Of a DNA stretch of 64,000 bases, positions 37,464 to 46,135 are shown one piece after another. Every line of letters begins with the position of its first letter. Within the stretch, counting starts at the first letter, position 1. The stretch comes from Anaerolineales bacterium (lineage in GTDB: Bacteria > Chloroflexota > Anaerolineae > Aggregatilineales > UBA2796). The stretch spans positions 124,001 through 188,000 of the forward strand of contig JABTTZ010000002.1 of assembly GCA_015075625.1 (NCBI GenBank), in the 5' to 3' direction. The translations under genes were made by a program, and so were the position numbers. The notes under the pieces were generated by a model that made no database searches, was not told the origin of the DNA, and saw only the letters and a program-made list of their open reading frames with translations.

Positions 37464-37685
37464 ATGGCACAGGTTATGGAACGTCAATGGGGAACGGTGA
37501 AGGATTTCGACAAACTGAGCGGACGCGGCATCATCGTCACTGATATGGGTGAACAGGTTGCCGTTCGTTACGCCGTCATTCGGGGAGAAGGCGAACGTGC
37601 CTTGCGCCCCGGTGAGCGTGTCTCACTCGAAATTGAGCAGAAACCATCCGGTTTAAGCGCTGTCTCAGTGATGCGTCAATCCTAA
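37464..37685 (+). CDS. Cold-shock-domain-like protein
   Basis: 73 aa from the ATG at 37464, which has AGGAGA 6 nt upstream; an earlier in-frame start at 37389 is not supported. The OB-fold pattern GTVKDFDKLSGRGIIVTDMG, then VAVRYAVIRGEG, then LRPGERVSLEIEQ is that of CspA-type proteins, although the RNP1 aromatic residues (KGFGFI) are replaced by SGRGIIV, so RNA binding may be altered. It is a single gene closed by a strong terminator. Confidence 0.8.
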   Translation: MAQVMERQWGTVKDFDKLSGRGIIVTDMGEQVAVRYAVIRGEGERALRPGERVSLEIEQKPSGLSAVSVMRQS

Positions 37686-37740
37686 CCCACCTCTGTGCGT
37701 TTCCCCGTCGCTCCCTCAGCGACAAACACAGAAAAACATC

Positions 37741-37788
37741 AAGGAAAACGGCGATCCATGTCTTGCGGATCGCCGTTTTCCTTTGTTG
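37741..37788. terminator. Bidirectional intrinsic terminator
   Basis: A perfect 17-bp stem, AAGGAAAACGGCGATCC (37741-37757) with its complement at 37767-37783, and a 9-nt loop. Both ends are A- or T-rich, so it can serve the cold-shock gene on the plus strand and the converging cupin gene on the minus strand. Confidence 0.85.
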
Positions 37789-37796
37789 AACAGCCT

Positions 37797-38177
37797 CTAG
37801 CGTTCTTCTGGTCTGGAGGGTTTGGGTGGCACAACACACAGAAACGTAAACGGTTCGTCAGTCAGATTCTCGAACTGGTGGGTTTCTAAACCCGGAATGT
37901 AGATGGCATCCCCCTCACGAACTTCCTCGAAACGCTCCCCTAACTGAAGGCGGGCGCGTCCGCGCATGACGACAACGCCATGATCATGGGCATGGTTATC
38001 TAGGCTGGAAAAGCCATGCGGCGGAATGGTGAAATACCGAATGACGAAGTTAGTCGCCCCGTCTTTCGGTCCAACCAAAACCTCTTTCGTCGCTTGGTTG
38101 GAGGTGTACTGTTCAACTTCCACCCCTTCCCACCGCCATGTTTGCCCTTCCTCAAAGCGCTTATGAATGATTCCCAT
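37797..38177 (-). CDS. Cupin-domain protein
   Basis: 126-aa single cupin barrel. The metal-binding motifs are FSSLDNHAHDHGVVVMRGRA (with two His and a Gly) and YIPGLETHQFENL (with His). Such small cupins bind a metal and act as sensors, isomerases or dioxygenases; nothing here picks between these. It converges on the cold-shock gene. Confidence 0.82.
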   Translation of the reverse strand: MGIIHKRFEEGQTWRWEGVEVEQYTSNQATKEVLVGPKDGATNFVIRYFTIPPHGFSSLDNHAHDHGVVVMRGRARLQLGERFEEVREGDAIYIPGLETHQFENLTDEPFTFLCVVPPKPSRPEER

Positions 38178-38236
38178 CGTAAGACCACTCCTGTTTCCCC
38201 GTTCGTTAGCAACTCACCTTGCGCAAGTGACCTCAT

Positions 38237-38262
38237 CCCCCTTCTCCCGTCGAGAGAAGGGG
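38237..38262. repeat. Copy of C-rich/G-rich palindromic repeat
   Basis: CCCCTTCTC (38238-38246) pairs with GAGAAGGGG (38254-38262). The neighbouring 38270-38320 is another C-rich stretch. Same repeat type as at 13672 and 40200. Confidence 0.6.
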
Positions 38263-38344
38263 ACATTCACTTTTGGGGGGCTTCCCCCTCACACTTCCCC
38301 TTCCCCCCAACACAGGGAAAACAACCCTACCTGCGTAATGTCCG

Positions 38345-38848
38345 TTAAAAATAGCGTTGAGCGCGTCGGGCGCTGATCAATTCGGTGTTCATCCCCACCC
38401 AATGGAGAGAGCCACCGTAACGCCCATGCTCAATCTTCACACAACGATCCATCACAACGCGCAGTCCAGCATCATAGGCAAGACGGGCGGCATCTACGTT
38501 CACCACCCGCAGTTGCAGCCACAATCCCTTTGCCCCCATCCGTATGGCATCTTGGGCAATCTCGAAACACTCCTCTGGCTGCCGAAAGACATTCACCAGA
38601 TCGATAGGGAAGGAGATGCTTTGCAAATCGGGATACGCCTTCTCGCCCAAAATCTCGGTTGCTTTGGGGTTCACCGGAATCACGCGATACCCTTCCGATT
38701 TCAGGTAGGATGCCACAAAATGGCTAGGGCGTTCACTTTTTGGCGAAAGCCCAACCATCGCAATGGTCTTAGCCGTACTCAGAATGGTGCGGATGATTCC
38801 TGGGTCTTGATAACGCTCACGGTCTTCTTCAGATAAGACTGTGTTCAT
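38345..38848 (-). CDS. CoA-binding domain protein (YccU-like)
   Basis: 167 aa from the ATG at 38848, two bases after the metY stop. A Rossmann-type CoA-binding fold is shown by KTIAMVGLSPKSERPSHFVA, YRVIPVNPKATEILGEKAYP, VNVFRQPEECFEIAQDAIRM, and GAKGLWLQLRVVN. Members of this family often accompany methionine or cysteine biosynthesis genes, and here it is transcribed with metY. Biochemical role unknown. Confidence 0.88.
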   Translation of the reverse strand: MNTVLSEEDRERYQDPGIIRTILSTAKTIAMVGLSPKSERPSHFVASYLKSEGYRVIPVNPKATEILGEKAYPDLQSISFPIDLVNVFRQPEECFEIAQDAIRMGAKGLWLQLRVVNVDAARLAYDAGLRVVMDRCVKIEHGRYGGSLHWVGMNTELISARRAQRYF

Positions 38849-38850
38849 GC

Positions 38851-40137
38851 TTACGTCGCCTGCAATGCCTGATCCAAGTCCCATAACAAATCCTCTGTTG
38901 TTTCTAAGCCAATCGAGAGTCGAATCATCGCTGGACTAACCCCGCCCGCCTCTAATTCGGCGTCAGAAAGCTGTTGATGTGTTGTCGAAGCGGGGTGAAT
39001 GACCAAACTGCGGGCGTCGCCCACATTGGCGAGGTGCGAAAAGAGGTGCAGCCCCTCAATAAACGTTTTGCCTGCCTGTCGGGGGTTCTCCCCTTTAATT
39101 CCAAAAGTGAACACCGCGCCGGGTCCTTTCGGCGTGTATTTTTGGGCAAGGGCGTGATAGGGGCTATCCGGTAGCCCGGCATAGGCAACCCACGCCACCT
39201 TTGGATGATCGTTCAGAAAAGCGGCGACGGCGTGCGCATTTTGAACGTGCCGATCCATCCGCACGGAGAGCGTCTCCAAACCCTGAATCAAGAGAAATGA
39301 ATTGAACGGGGAAAGCGCCGCACCTGTATCCCGCAGCGTCACAGCACGCGCTTTCATAAGGAATCCATAATGCCCAAACGTTTCATAGAAACGTAGCTCA
39401 TGATAGGCGGGGTCGGGATCGGCAATGGTCGGAAAGCGGCTGAAATCGAACCGCCCTGAGTCCAGCAGCACACCGGCTATGGAATTTCCATGCCCGCCGA
39501 TAAATTTTGTCGCGGAGTGAACGACTAAATCCGCCCCCCAATCCATCGGGCGGCACAGGTAGGGTGTGGCAAACGTGCTATCGACAATGAGCGGGATGTT
39601 ATGGGCATGGGCAAGGTCTGCCAGTGGCGCAATATCAAGGATACTCCCTTTGGGATTGCCAATCGTTTCCCCGTAAAGCGCTTTTGTCTGTGGGGTGATC
39701 GCCTTTGCCCACCGATCCAGATTCGTTGGATCGACAAAATGGGTTTTGATGCCCAACTTTTTGAAGGTATGGGTGAACTGCGTGACCGTCCCCCCATAAA
39801 GATGTGCCGAGGCGACGATCTCATCCCCCGGGTTGAGCAATGTCATAAAAACCGCAAACTGCGCCGCCATACCGCTGGCGGTGGCAACCGCCCCCGTCGC
39901 ATTTTCCAAAGAAGCGATACGTTCCTCGAAGGCGGCGGTGGTGGGGTTGTTGATCCGTGTGTAGATGTTCCCATATTGCTTCAGTTCAAACAACTGAGCG
40001 GCTTTGTCGCTGTCTTCAAAGACATACGATGTCGTCTGGAAAATAGGTACGGCACGCGCCCCGGTAACGGGTTCAGGAATATACCCGGCATGGAGCATCC
40101 GTGTTTCAAATCCAAATTTTCGTTTCGATTGACTCAT
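38851..40137 (-). CDS. metY: O-acetylhomoserine sulfhydrylase (aminocarboxypropyltransferase)
   Basis: PLP enzyme making homocysteine from O-acetylhomoserine and sulfide. 428 aa, the length typical of MetY rather than shorter cystathionine synthases. The PLP lysine is in VVHSATKFIGGHGNSIAG; other family segments are YGNIYTRINNPTTAAFEERI, ATASGMAAQFAVFMTLLNPG, and VIHPASTTHQQLSDAEL at the C-terminus. No SAM riboswitch was found upstream. The downstream gene encodes a CoA-binding protein. Confidence 0.95.
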   Translation of the reverse strand: MSQSKRKFGFETRMLHAGYIPEPVTGARAVPIFQTTSYVFEDSDKAAQLFELKQYGNIYTRINNPTTAAFEERIASLENATGAVATASGMAAQFAVFMTLLNPGDEIVASAHLYGGTVTQFTHTFKKLGIKTHFVDPTNLDRWAKAITPQTKALYGETIGNPKGSILDIAPLADLAHAHNIPLIVDSTFATPYLCRPMDWGADLVVHSATKFIGGHGNSIAGVLLDSGRFDFSRFPTIADPDPAYHELRFYETFGHYGFLMKARAVTLRDTGAALSPFNSFLLIQGLETLSVRMDRHVQNAHAVAAFLNDHPKVAWVAYAGLPDSPYHALAQKYTPKGPGAVFTFGIKGENPRQAGKTFIEGLHLFSHLANVGDARSLVIHPASTTHQQLSDAELEAGGVSPAMIRLSIGLETTEDLLWDLDQALQAT

Positions 40138-40365
40138 GAGCTTAGTATCTATCCATAAATTAAAAAGATGAATGGTGGACGCAAGCCCTCACCCCCTAGC
40201 CCCCTCTCCCCTTGTGGGAGAGGGGGGATAATCACCTTGAGGGGCGCTGCCCCTCCCCCCTTATGGGCAACCCTCAGGAAAAGGCGTCGTTGCCAAGCAA
40301 GGCGTTTTTATCACTGCTGTTCTGATGATAAGCCAACCCCGAATGTACGGATAGGCTCTTAGAGG
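40138..40365. repeat. Gap between metY and der holding C-rich palindromic repeat
   Basis: CCCCTCTCCC (40201-40210) and GGGAGAGGGG (40216-40225) form a 10-bp stem with a 5-nt loop, part of a copy of the C-rich/G-rich repeat. A second small hairpin, GGGGC/GCCCC, follows at about 40242-40255. No gene was seen. Confidence 0.65.
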
Positions 40366-41733
40366 CTACTCCCGCCGACGGTTGCGAAAACTTAACCGGA
40401 TAGGCGTGCCGAGGAAGGTATAGTCCTCCCGAATTTGGTTTTCCAGATAACGTTCATAGGTAAAGTGCAGAAGTTCCTTATCGTTTACATGGAAAAGGAA
40501 CGTCGGGGGGTCTACACGCACTTGGGAGACATAGTAAATTTTCAACCGTCCCTGCGGGCTGCTCGTTGGGGAGTGGCGTTCTACTGCCCGCCTCACCAGT
40601 TGGTTCAATGCCCCCGTTGGGATGCGTACAAGGCGTTCTTCTTGCACCCGCGCCGCCATCGGCAAGACAGTGTGAATACGCTGCCCCGTCTTGGCGCTAA
40701 GGAAAAGAATCGGCGCATAGGCGATGAAATCAAAGCGCTGCTGGATCGTTTTTGTGAATTCGTTCAGGGTGTGGTCGTCTTTTTCCAATGCATCCCATTT
40801 GTTGACGATGATCACCACACTTCGGTTTGCCTCTTTAATCATCCCCGCAATGTGCAAATCTTGGGCAGTCACGCCCTCCACCGCATCAATCAACAGCAAA
40901 GCAACATCCGCCCGCTCAAGGGCTTTAAAGGCACGAATAACGCTGAACTGCTCAATCCCCGGCTCAATGCTCCCCCGCCGTCGAATCCCTGCTGTATCGA
41001 TCAAGGTGACGGGCATCCCTTCCCATGTTAGGCGGGTGTCAATCGAATCACGGGTTGTCCCCGCAATCGGACTAACAATGGCGCGTTCCTCGCCAAGCAA
41101 GCGGTTGAGCAAACTCGATTTCCCCACATTCGGGCGCCCCACAATGGCGATCTTCAGACTTTCGTCCATCTCCTCCAGCGTTTCGGGCGGCGCTTGTTTC
41201 AGATGATCGACAACCGCATCCAGCAAATCACCCGTTCCCGTCCCATGCAAGGCGCTGATGGGAAACACTTCCTCGCCCAAGCCGAGGGCATAAAACTCGT
41301 TCGCCGCAAGACGGCGTTCCTCGTTATCCGCTTTGTTGGCGGCGATCAGAATTGGTTTGTTCGTCCGCCGCAGCATCTCCGCCACCTCCTCATCCGCCCC
41401 GGTGATCCCATCAATGGCATCAACAAGCATGACGACGACATCCGCTTCCTCAATGGCGATCAGCGCCTGTATGCGAATCTCCTTGACGAAATCGACGCTC
41501 CCTTCCAGAAGGGTGGGACGCGGTTTTCCTGTACGCGGCTCGTAAACTTCAATCCCGCCCGTATCGATGAGGGTGAATTCCACACCGCGCCAATTCGCAT
41601 CAGCCAAAAGACGATCCCGTGTCGTGCCGGGAATATCCGAGGTGACGGATTTCCGTTCCTCAACAAGGCGATTGAACAGCGTTGATTTGCCAACATTCGG
41701 ACGCCCCACAAGGGCGACAAAGGGTTTCCGCAT
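40366..41733 (-). CDS. der: Ribosome biogenesis GTPase Der (EngA)
   Basis: Double-Era GTPase needed for 50S maturation. 455 aa from the ATG at 41733 (MRKPFVALVGRPNVGKS); an upstream start adds 39 non-conserved residues. GTPase domain 1: GRPNVGKS, DTGG, NKAD. Domain 2: GRPNVGKS, DTAG, NKWD. The C-terminal KH-like domain holds GRLKIYYVSQVRVDPPTFLF. It is divergent from an O-antigen-ligase-like gene. Confidence 0.97.
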   Translation of the reverse strand: MRKPFVALVGRPNVGKSTLFNRLVEERKSVTSDIPGTTRDRLLADANWRGVEFTLIDTGGIEVYEPRTGKPRPTLLEGSVDFVKEIRIQALIAIEEADVVVMLVDAIDGITGADEEVAEMLRRTNKPILIAANKADNEERRLAANEFYALGLGEEVFPISALHGTGTGDLLDAVVDHLKQAPPETLEEMDESLKIAIVGRPNVGKSSLLNRLLGEERAIVSPIAGTTRDSIDTRLTWEGMPVTLIDTAGIRRRGSIEPGIEQFSVIRAFKALERADVALLLIDAVEGVTAQDLHIAGMIKEANRSVVIIVNKWDALEKDDHTLNEFTKTIQQRFDFIAYAPILFLSAKTGQRIHTVLPMAARVQEERLVRIPTGALNQLVRRAVERHSPTSSPQGRLKIYYVSQVRVDPPTFLFHVNDKELLHFTYERYLENQIREDYTFLGTPIRLSFRNRRRE

Positions 41734-41861
41734 AAGAGTACAATCCTGCTTCACTAGGGACTGTATTTTAGTGGAAAGTGTCGCTGTTGCAGAGGGGCAG
41801 TCGCCAAAATGAGTATTCTCTCTGCTGTTCTCTTTGATCGACTCACCCATTCACGATACGC

Positions 41862-43388
41862 TTGAGGGATGAGCTTAGCCTTATTAAAGTGGTGTATACG
41901 TTGTCCTCTCTCTTAAAAACAACCTTGCGCGGACAGTCCGCCCAATCGCTGACTATTGGCATCTTCATTGGTGCTATCGCGGTGAGTCTCGCTCTGCTTC
42001 TTGTGATCGCTGGTCCGGTGATTGCTTTCGGGGCGGTCTTGGGGATGGGCGCAGGGCTGTACATCCTAACAAACTTGACTGCCGGACTATACGCCGTTTT
42101 TGCTGTTGTGGCGCTTTTGCCCTTTGCCACACTTCCCGTCCGTGTGGCGCTGACGCCAACCATCCTTGACCTTGCCCTTGCCGGGTTTCTTCTTGTTTAC
42201 CTATTCCAATGGATGACCGCCAAACGCCCACGCTTTCGGCTCGTCCCAGCGGGGGCGTTGATCCTTCTTTTCGCCGGATTCATGCTCTTTAGTTTTGTTG
42301 CTGGGTTGGGTCACGCCGCCCTCACAGCGAACATCTTACGCAAATTTGCCGAAATGGTCGTCACCGTTTGCCTACCGATTGTCTTGATCGATGTCTTGCG
42401 TGATGCCCAAGTCCTTCGCCGTGCCACCCTTGTGCTTGTCCTCATGGGTGCGGCACAAGCCCTGATTGGCGTTGGACTCTACGCATTGAATGACACCACT
42501 GCCGAGCGTGCGCTCAACGCCCTTGGACGGTTCGGCTACCCGCAGGGAGGGGTGATCCGCTACGTAGAAGACGACCCCTCGCAAGGGGAACGCGCCATTG
42601 GGACATGGGTTGACCCGAATGCCTATGGTGGTTTTTTGCTCATGATCGGGGCGCTCGCCGGAGTACAGGCGCTCTCCACACGTCCCGTCACTGGAAGTAG
42701 TCGGCTAGGGCGGGGCGCTGCGTGGGGAATATGCATTCTCGTTGGTGGGGCGGTCTTACTCACCGGATCACGCGGGGCGCTCTTGGCGCTTGGGGTCGCC
42801 GTACTTTTCGTCGCCGTGCTGCGCTATCGCTGGCTTTTGGTAGCGGGAGTCATCGGCGGACTTATCGTGCTTTCCTTACCCTTTATGCAGCGCTACCTAG
42901 AGCGGCTCTCGGAGGGGTTTGCGGGGGAAGACCTCGCCACCCAAATGCGTTTTGGCGAATATAAAGATGCCCTTACGCTCATCGGGCGCTATCCGCTGAT
43001 CGGGGTTGGTTTTGCTGGTTCGCCAGATCGAGATATTTATCTCGGCGTCTCCAGTACCTATTTGAAGATTGCTGGCGCAACAGGATTAACCGGACTCGGT
43101 TTGTTTTTGCTGACGATGGCGGAGGTTTTCCGCTATGGGCTGCGGCGTTGGCGTGCCATTCGCGCCGATCCTGATCTGCTCCCCATTTGGCTCGGGGCGA
43201 CGGCGGGCATTGTCGGAGCGCTCATCAGCGGTGTCGTGGATCACTACTACTTCAATCTGGAGTTTCAAGGGGCGGCTACGATGCTTTGGGTTTTCGTCGG
43301 GCTGTCATTGGCGGCAGCCCGAACGGTGTCGGATAATGGACTCATAATTCACAAAATCACCGTTCCACCTCGCCGTTTCACTCGTTGA
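41862..43388 (+). CDS. O-antigen ligase/polymerase-like membrane protein (Wzy_C family)
   Basis: About 508 aa with 11-12 hydrophobic spans. The Wzy_C/RfaL signature is the pair LTGSRGALLALG near residues 302-313 and RFGEYKDALTLIGRYPLIG after the large external loop. Family members join or polymerise undecaprenyl-linked glycans on the outer face of the membrane, fitting the ugd and flippase genes elsewhere in the window. The start is uncertain: no early ATG exists; TTG at 41862 or GTG at 41889/41892 are candidates. Confidence 0.82.
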   Translation: MRDELSLIKVVYTLSSLLKTTLRGQSAQSLTIGIFIGAIAVSLALLLVIAGPVIAFGAVLGMGAGLYILTNLTAGLYAVFAVVALLPFATLPVRVALTPTILDLALAGFLLVYLFQWMTAKRPRFRLVPAGALILLFAGFMLFSFVAGLGHAALTANILRKFAEMVVTVCLPIVLIDVLRDAQVLRRATLVLVLMGAAQALIGVGLYALNDTTAERALNALGRFGYPQGGVIRYVEDDPSQGERAIGTWVDPNAYGGFLLMIGALAGVQALSTRPVTGSSRLGRGAAWGICILVGGAVLLTGSRGALLALGVAVLFVAVLRYRWLLVAGVIGGLIVLSLPFMQRYLERLSEGFAGEDLATQMRFGEYKDALTLIGRYPLIGVGFAGSPDRDIYLGVSSTYLKIAGATGLTGLGLFLLTMAEVFRYGLRRWRAIRADPDLLPIWLGATAGIVGALISGVVDHYYFNLEFQGAATMLWVFVGLSLAAARTVSDNGLIIHKITVPPRRFTR

Positions 43389-43413
43389 TATTACCAAGAA
43401 GGAATATTTCGCT

Positions 43414-45360
43414 ATGTTCCGCACCATTCGGATTGTCGTGCTGGTCGCCGTACTTGCCCTTAGCCTCACCTTCTTTCTTTCTGAAAATGCGCCTATCCAT
43501 GCCCAACCATCGCTCCCCCTTGAGGCGTGTACTCTAAAATTTGGGATTGGTGAGGCGGCGCGGGATGCGGATGCCCAATGTGGGACATTTAGCGCCCCTG
43601 AAGATTGGGAAAATGCAGCGGGCAAGCACATCACCCTAAAAATCGTTGTGATTCCGGCAAAGAGGGAAGGCTCAAATGCCCCACCCATTTTCCATTTGGA
43701 AGGCGGACCCGGTGCAGGGGCGATCAAACAATTTCAGGAAACCTGGTTTGCCGCCTATGAAAGGCTCAATCAGGATCATGCGATTGTCTTGATTGACCAA
43801 CGCGGGACGGGCGGCTCAACATCGATTGATTGTAAGGAAATCAGCGATCAGGCATTAGCAGATTTAGAAAAAGCAACAACCCCCGACATCGATATAACGA
43901 CCAATCGGGAACGTCTTGCCGCCTGTTTAGAACGTGTCTCAGCGATTATGGATCCGGCGAAAGTGACCAGTGCCGCCCTTGCCGATGACACGAACGCCGT
44001 CCGCGCTGCGCTTGGCTACGAGAAAATCTTCCTCTACGGATCGTCCTATGGAACATGGCTGGCGCAGGTTTACCTAAGCCGCCACCCGGAAACCGTCGCC
44101 GGAGCGGTTTTAGAGGGTGTTGTTGCCCCTTCGGATAAACCTTGGATCACGGTGGCGAATTACCGAGATACGGCGCTCCAAAAGGTATTCACCCTCTGTC
44201 AGGCAGATGCCGCTTGCAATGATATTTTCCCTGACCTTCCGGCGAAGATGGACAAGGCGCTCAGCCGTTTTGCTGGTGAGCCTATCCGCACCAGTGGGAC
44301 AAGTTCCTACACCGGAAAATCCTACCCAATCACGATGACGAAAGAGCGTTTCCTCGAATCGCTGATAGCCATGATCAACCAAGGACCGATTCTTGGCTAT
44401 ATTCCTCAAGTGATTACCCAAGCCGGAAGCGGTATCTATACGCTGCCCGCCTCCATCTTAATCGCCAGCGCGGAGACGGAACTTTCCTATGGTATGTATT
44501 TCAGCATCGTCTGTGCCGAGACGGTGGCGTTCCTCACGCCGGCAGAAATTGCCGAAGGGAAACAAAATGCCTTTTACGGTACGTCAGATGGGGTGATTGA
44601 TTTGCTCGTCCAAAGCTGCCAAACGTGGCGCAGCGCCGAATTAGAGCCAATCCCTGCTCTTGAAACAGATATTCCGATCCTCATGTTCAGTGGGGCGTTC
44701 GATTCGCAGACACCGCCGCAGTTTGCCGAAAATGCCGCCAAACGACTGACGAACAGCCAACTGATCAGTTTCCCCTATCAGGGTCACGGGGTGTTGCCGT
44801 TCAGTAAATGCGCCCAAAACCTGACAGCGGTGTTCCTTGCCAACCCTAGCGAGGTGAAAACGCTGGATACATCTTGTGCGGGGCGTGATGTGAAACCCAT
44901 TTTCAATGGGGCGTACTTGGTCAAGTTTACTGAACTTGCCGATCCCATCAGTGGGCGTCGCTACACACTGCCGGAAGGCTGGCGCTACCGTCAAGCAGAG
45001 ACTCCAACATCGCCCTTTGCCTACTTTATCAGTCAAGATGACTTGCAATCCATTGGTTTTGCCCGCGTAGAGGGTGCGGTGACTACCGAACGCCTACCCG
45101 AATTCGAGGCGCTCATCGGGACTGAATACAATGCGACGCTCACCTTGCAGGCATCCTTAAACTCGTTTGGGGTGACCATTGCCCAGTATGCCTTCAGCAC
45201 AGCAGAGGAAGGGTTCACCGGTGCGCTGGTCATTATTGGCGGCGGGTTGACCGGAAGCAGCACAACCAGTTTGCTGTGGTATGCCGCACCCAATAACACC
45301 TTCACGGCAACCTTCGAGCCGATCCTGACGAATGTCTTGTTTTCCTTGATGAGTCCGTAG
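43414..45360 (+). CDS. Exported alpha/beta hydrolase (S33 peptidase-like, TAP family)
   Basis: 648 aa with a signal peptide (hydrophobic core near residues 7-23, cleavage predicted after PIHA). The oxyanion motif EGGPGAG is at about residues 94-100. The nucleophile elbow is GSSYGTW with Ser211. The acid lies in MFSGAFDSQTPP, and the His in YQGHGVLPFSKC. This layout matches the tripeptidyl/prolyl aminopeptidase group. Extracellular peptide or ester hydrolysis is expected. RBS AGAAGGAA precedes the ATG. Confidence 0.88.
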   Translation: MFRTIRIVVLVAVLALSLTFFLSENAPIHAQPSLPLEACTLKFGIGEAARDADAQCGTFSAPEDWENAAGKHITLKIVVIPAKREGSNAPPIFHLEGGPGAGAIKQFQETWFAAYERLNQDHAIVLIDQRGTGGSTSIDCKEISDQALADLEKATTPDIDITTNRERLAACLERVSAIMDPAKVTSAALADDTNAVRAALGYEKIFLYGSSYGTWLAQVYLSRHPETVAGAVLEGVVAPSDKPWITVANYRDTALQKVFTLCQADAACNDIFPDLPAKMDKALSRFAGEPIRTSGTSSYTGKSYPITMTKERFLESLIAMINQGPILGYIPQVITQAGSGIYTLPASILIASAETELSYGMYFSIVCAETVAFLTPAEIAEGKQNAFYGTSDGVIDLLVQSCQTWRSAELEPIPALETDIPILMFSGAFDSQTPPQFAENAAKRLTNSQLISFPYQGHGVLPFSKCAQNLTAVFLANPSEVKTLDTSCAGRDVKPIFNGAYLVKFTELADPISGRRYTLPEGWRYRQAETPTSPFAYFISQDDLQSIGFARVEGAVTTERLPEFEALIGTEYNATLTLQASLNSFGVTIAQYAFSTAEEGFTGALVIIGGGLTGSSTTSLLWYAAPNNTFTATFEPILTNVLFSLMSP

Positions 45361-45403
45361 CACAATCAAGCGACTAGCATTATCTATTCACAAGGATACA
45401 CCC

Positions 45404-46135
45404 ATGACCACTTACCCTGATCTTCACGGGAAAACCGCCGTGATCAGCGGCGCAGGCGGCAATCTAGGGATCGCCGTCGTCCGCCGTTTGGTCGCTGAAG
45501 GCGCAGTGCTCGCCCTCATTGATATGAACGCCGCCGGGCTAGAAAAACGTCTTGCCGAAAACAATCTCGATCCCGCCCCCATGACAATTATCGGCGGGGT
45601 GGATTTGGGTAAAAAAGCCGATGCCGACTCTGCTGTCGATCAGATCATGGCAGCACGCGGACGGATCGACGTTCTGATCAACATCGCCGGTGGATTTAAG
45701 GCGGATGGACCCGTTCACGATATGCCTGAGGCGGTTTGGGACTCACTAATCACGTTGAACCTAAAGACGGCGGTACTCCTGAGTGCCGCCGGAGCGCGGG
45801 CGATGATTGCTGGTGGGCGTGGCGGGCGCATTGTGAATATTGCGGCACGGGGCGGGTTGACCGGAATTCCCGGCATCGCTGCCTACAGCGCCAGCAAGAG
45901 CGCCGTCTTGCGCCTGACCGAGAGCATGGCAGGCGAGCTTATGGGGCATCAGATCACGGTGAATGCCGTCTTGCCTAGCGTTATTGATACCCCCCAAAAC
46001 CGTGCGGCAAATCCCGATGAGGACTACAGCAAGTGGGTTTCCCCTGATTCCCTAGCGGATGTGATCGCATTTCTCGTTTCGGCGGCAGCGCGGGATATTA
46101 GCGGAGCTTCGATTCCAGTTTATGGACGGGCGTAA
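45404..46135 (+). CDS. Short-chain dehydrogenase/reductase
   Basis: 243-aa NAD(P)-dependent oxidoreductase. Nucleotide-binding SGAGGNLG at residues 15-22, the structural NIAGG, and the catalytic YSASKSAV (Tyr-x3-Lys). The Ser preceding the catalytic Tyr is not in the standard place: the strand reads IVNIAARGGLTGIPG, where Ser is common, so a variant active site is possible. The substrate is not known. Its end overlaps the next gene by 14 bases. Confidence 0.87.
   Translation: MTTYPDLHGKTAVISGAGGNLGIAVVRRLVAEGAVLALIDMNAAGLEKRLAENNLDPAPMTIIGGVDLGKKADADSAVDQIMAARGRIDVLINIAGGFKADGPVHDMPEAVWDSLITLNLKTAVLLSAAGARAMIAGGRGGRIVNIAARGGLTGIPGIAAYSASKSAVLRLTESMAGELMGHQITVNAVLPSVIDTPQNRAANPDEDYSKWVSPDSLADVIAFLVSAAARDISGASIPVYGRA

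Noticed and set aside
40138-40365. Possible SAM riboswitch upstream of metY
   Set aside because: No S-box core sequence or typical terminator was seen; the gap is explained by C-rich palindromic repeats.
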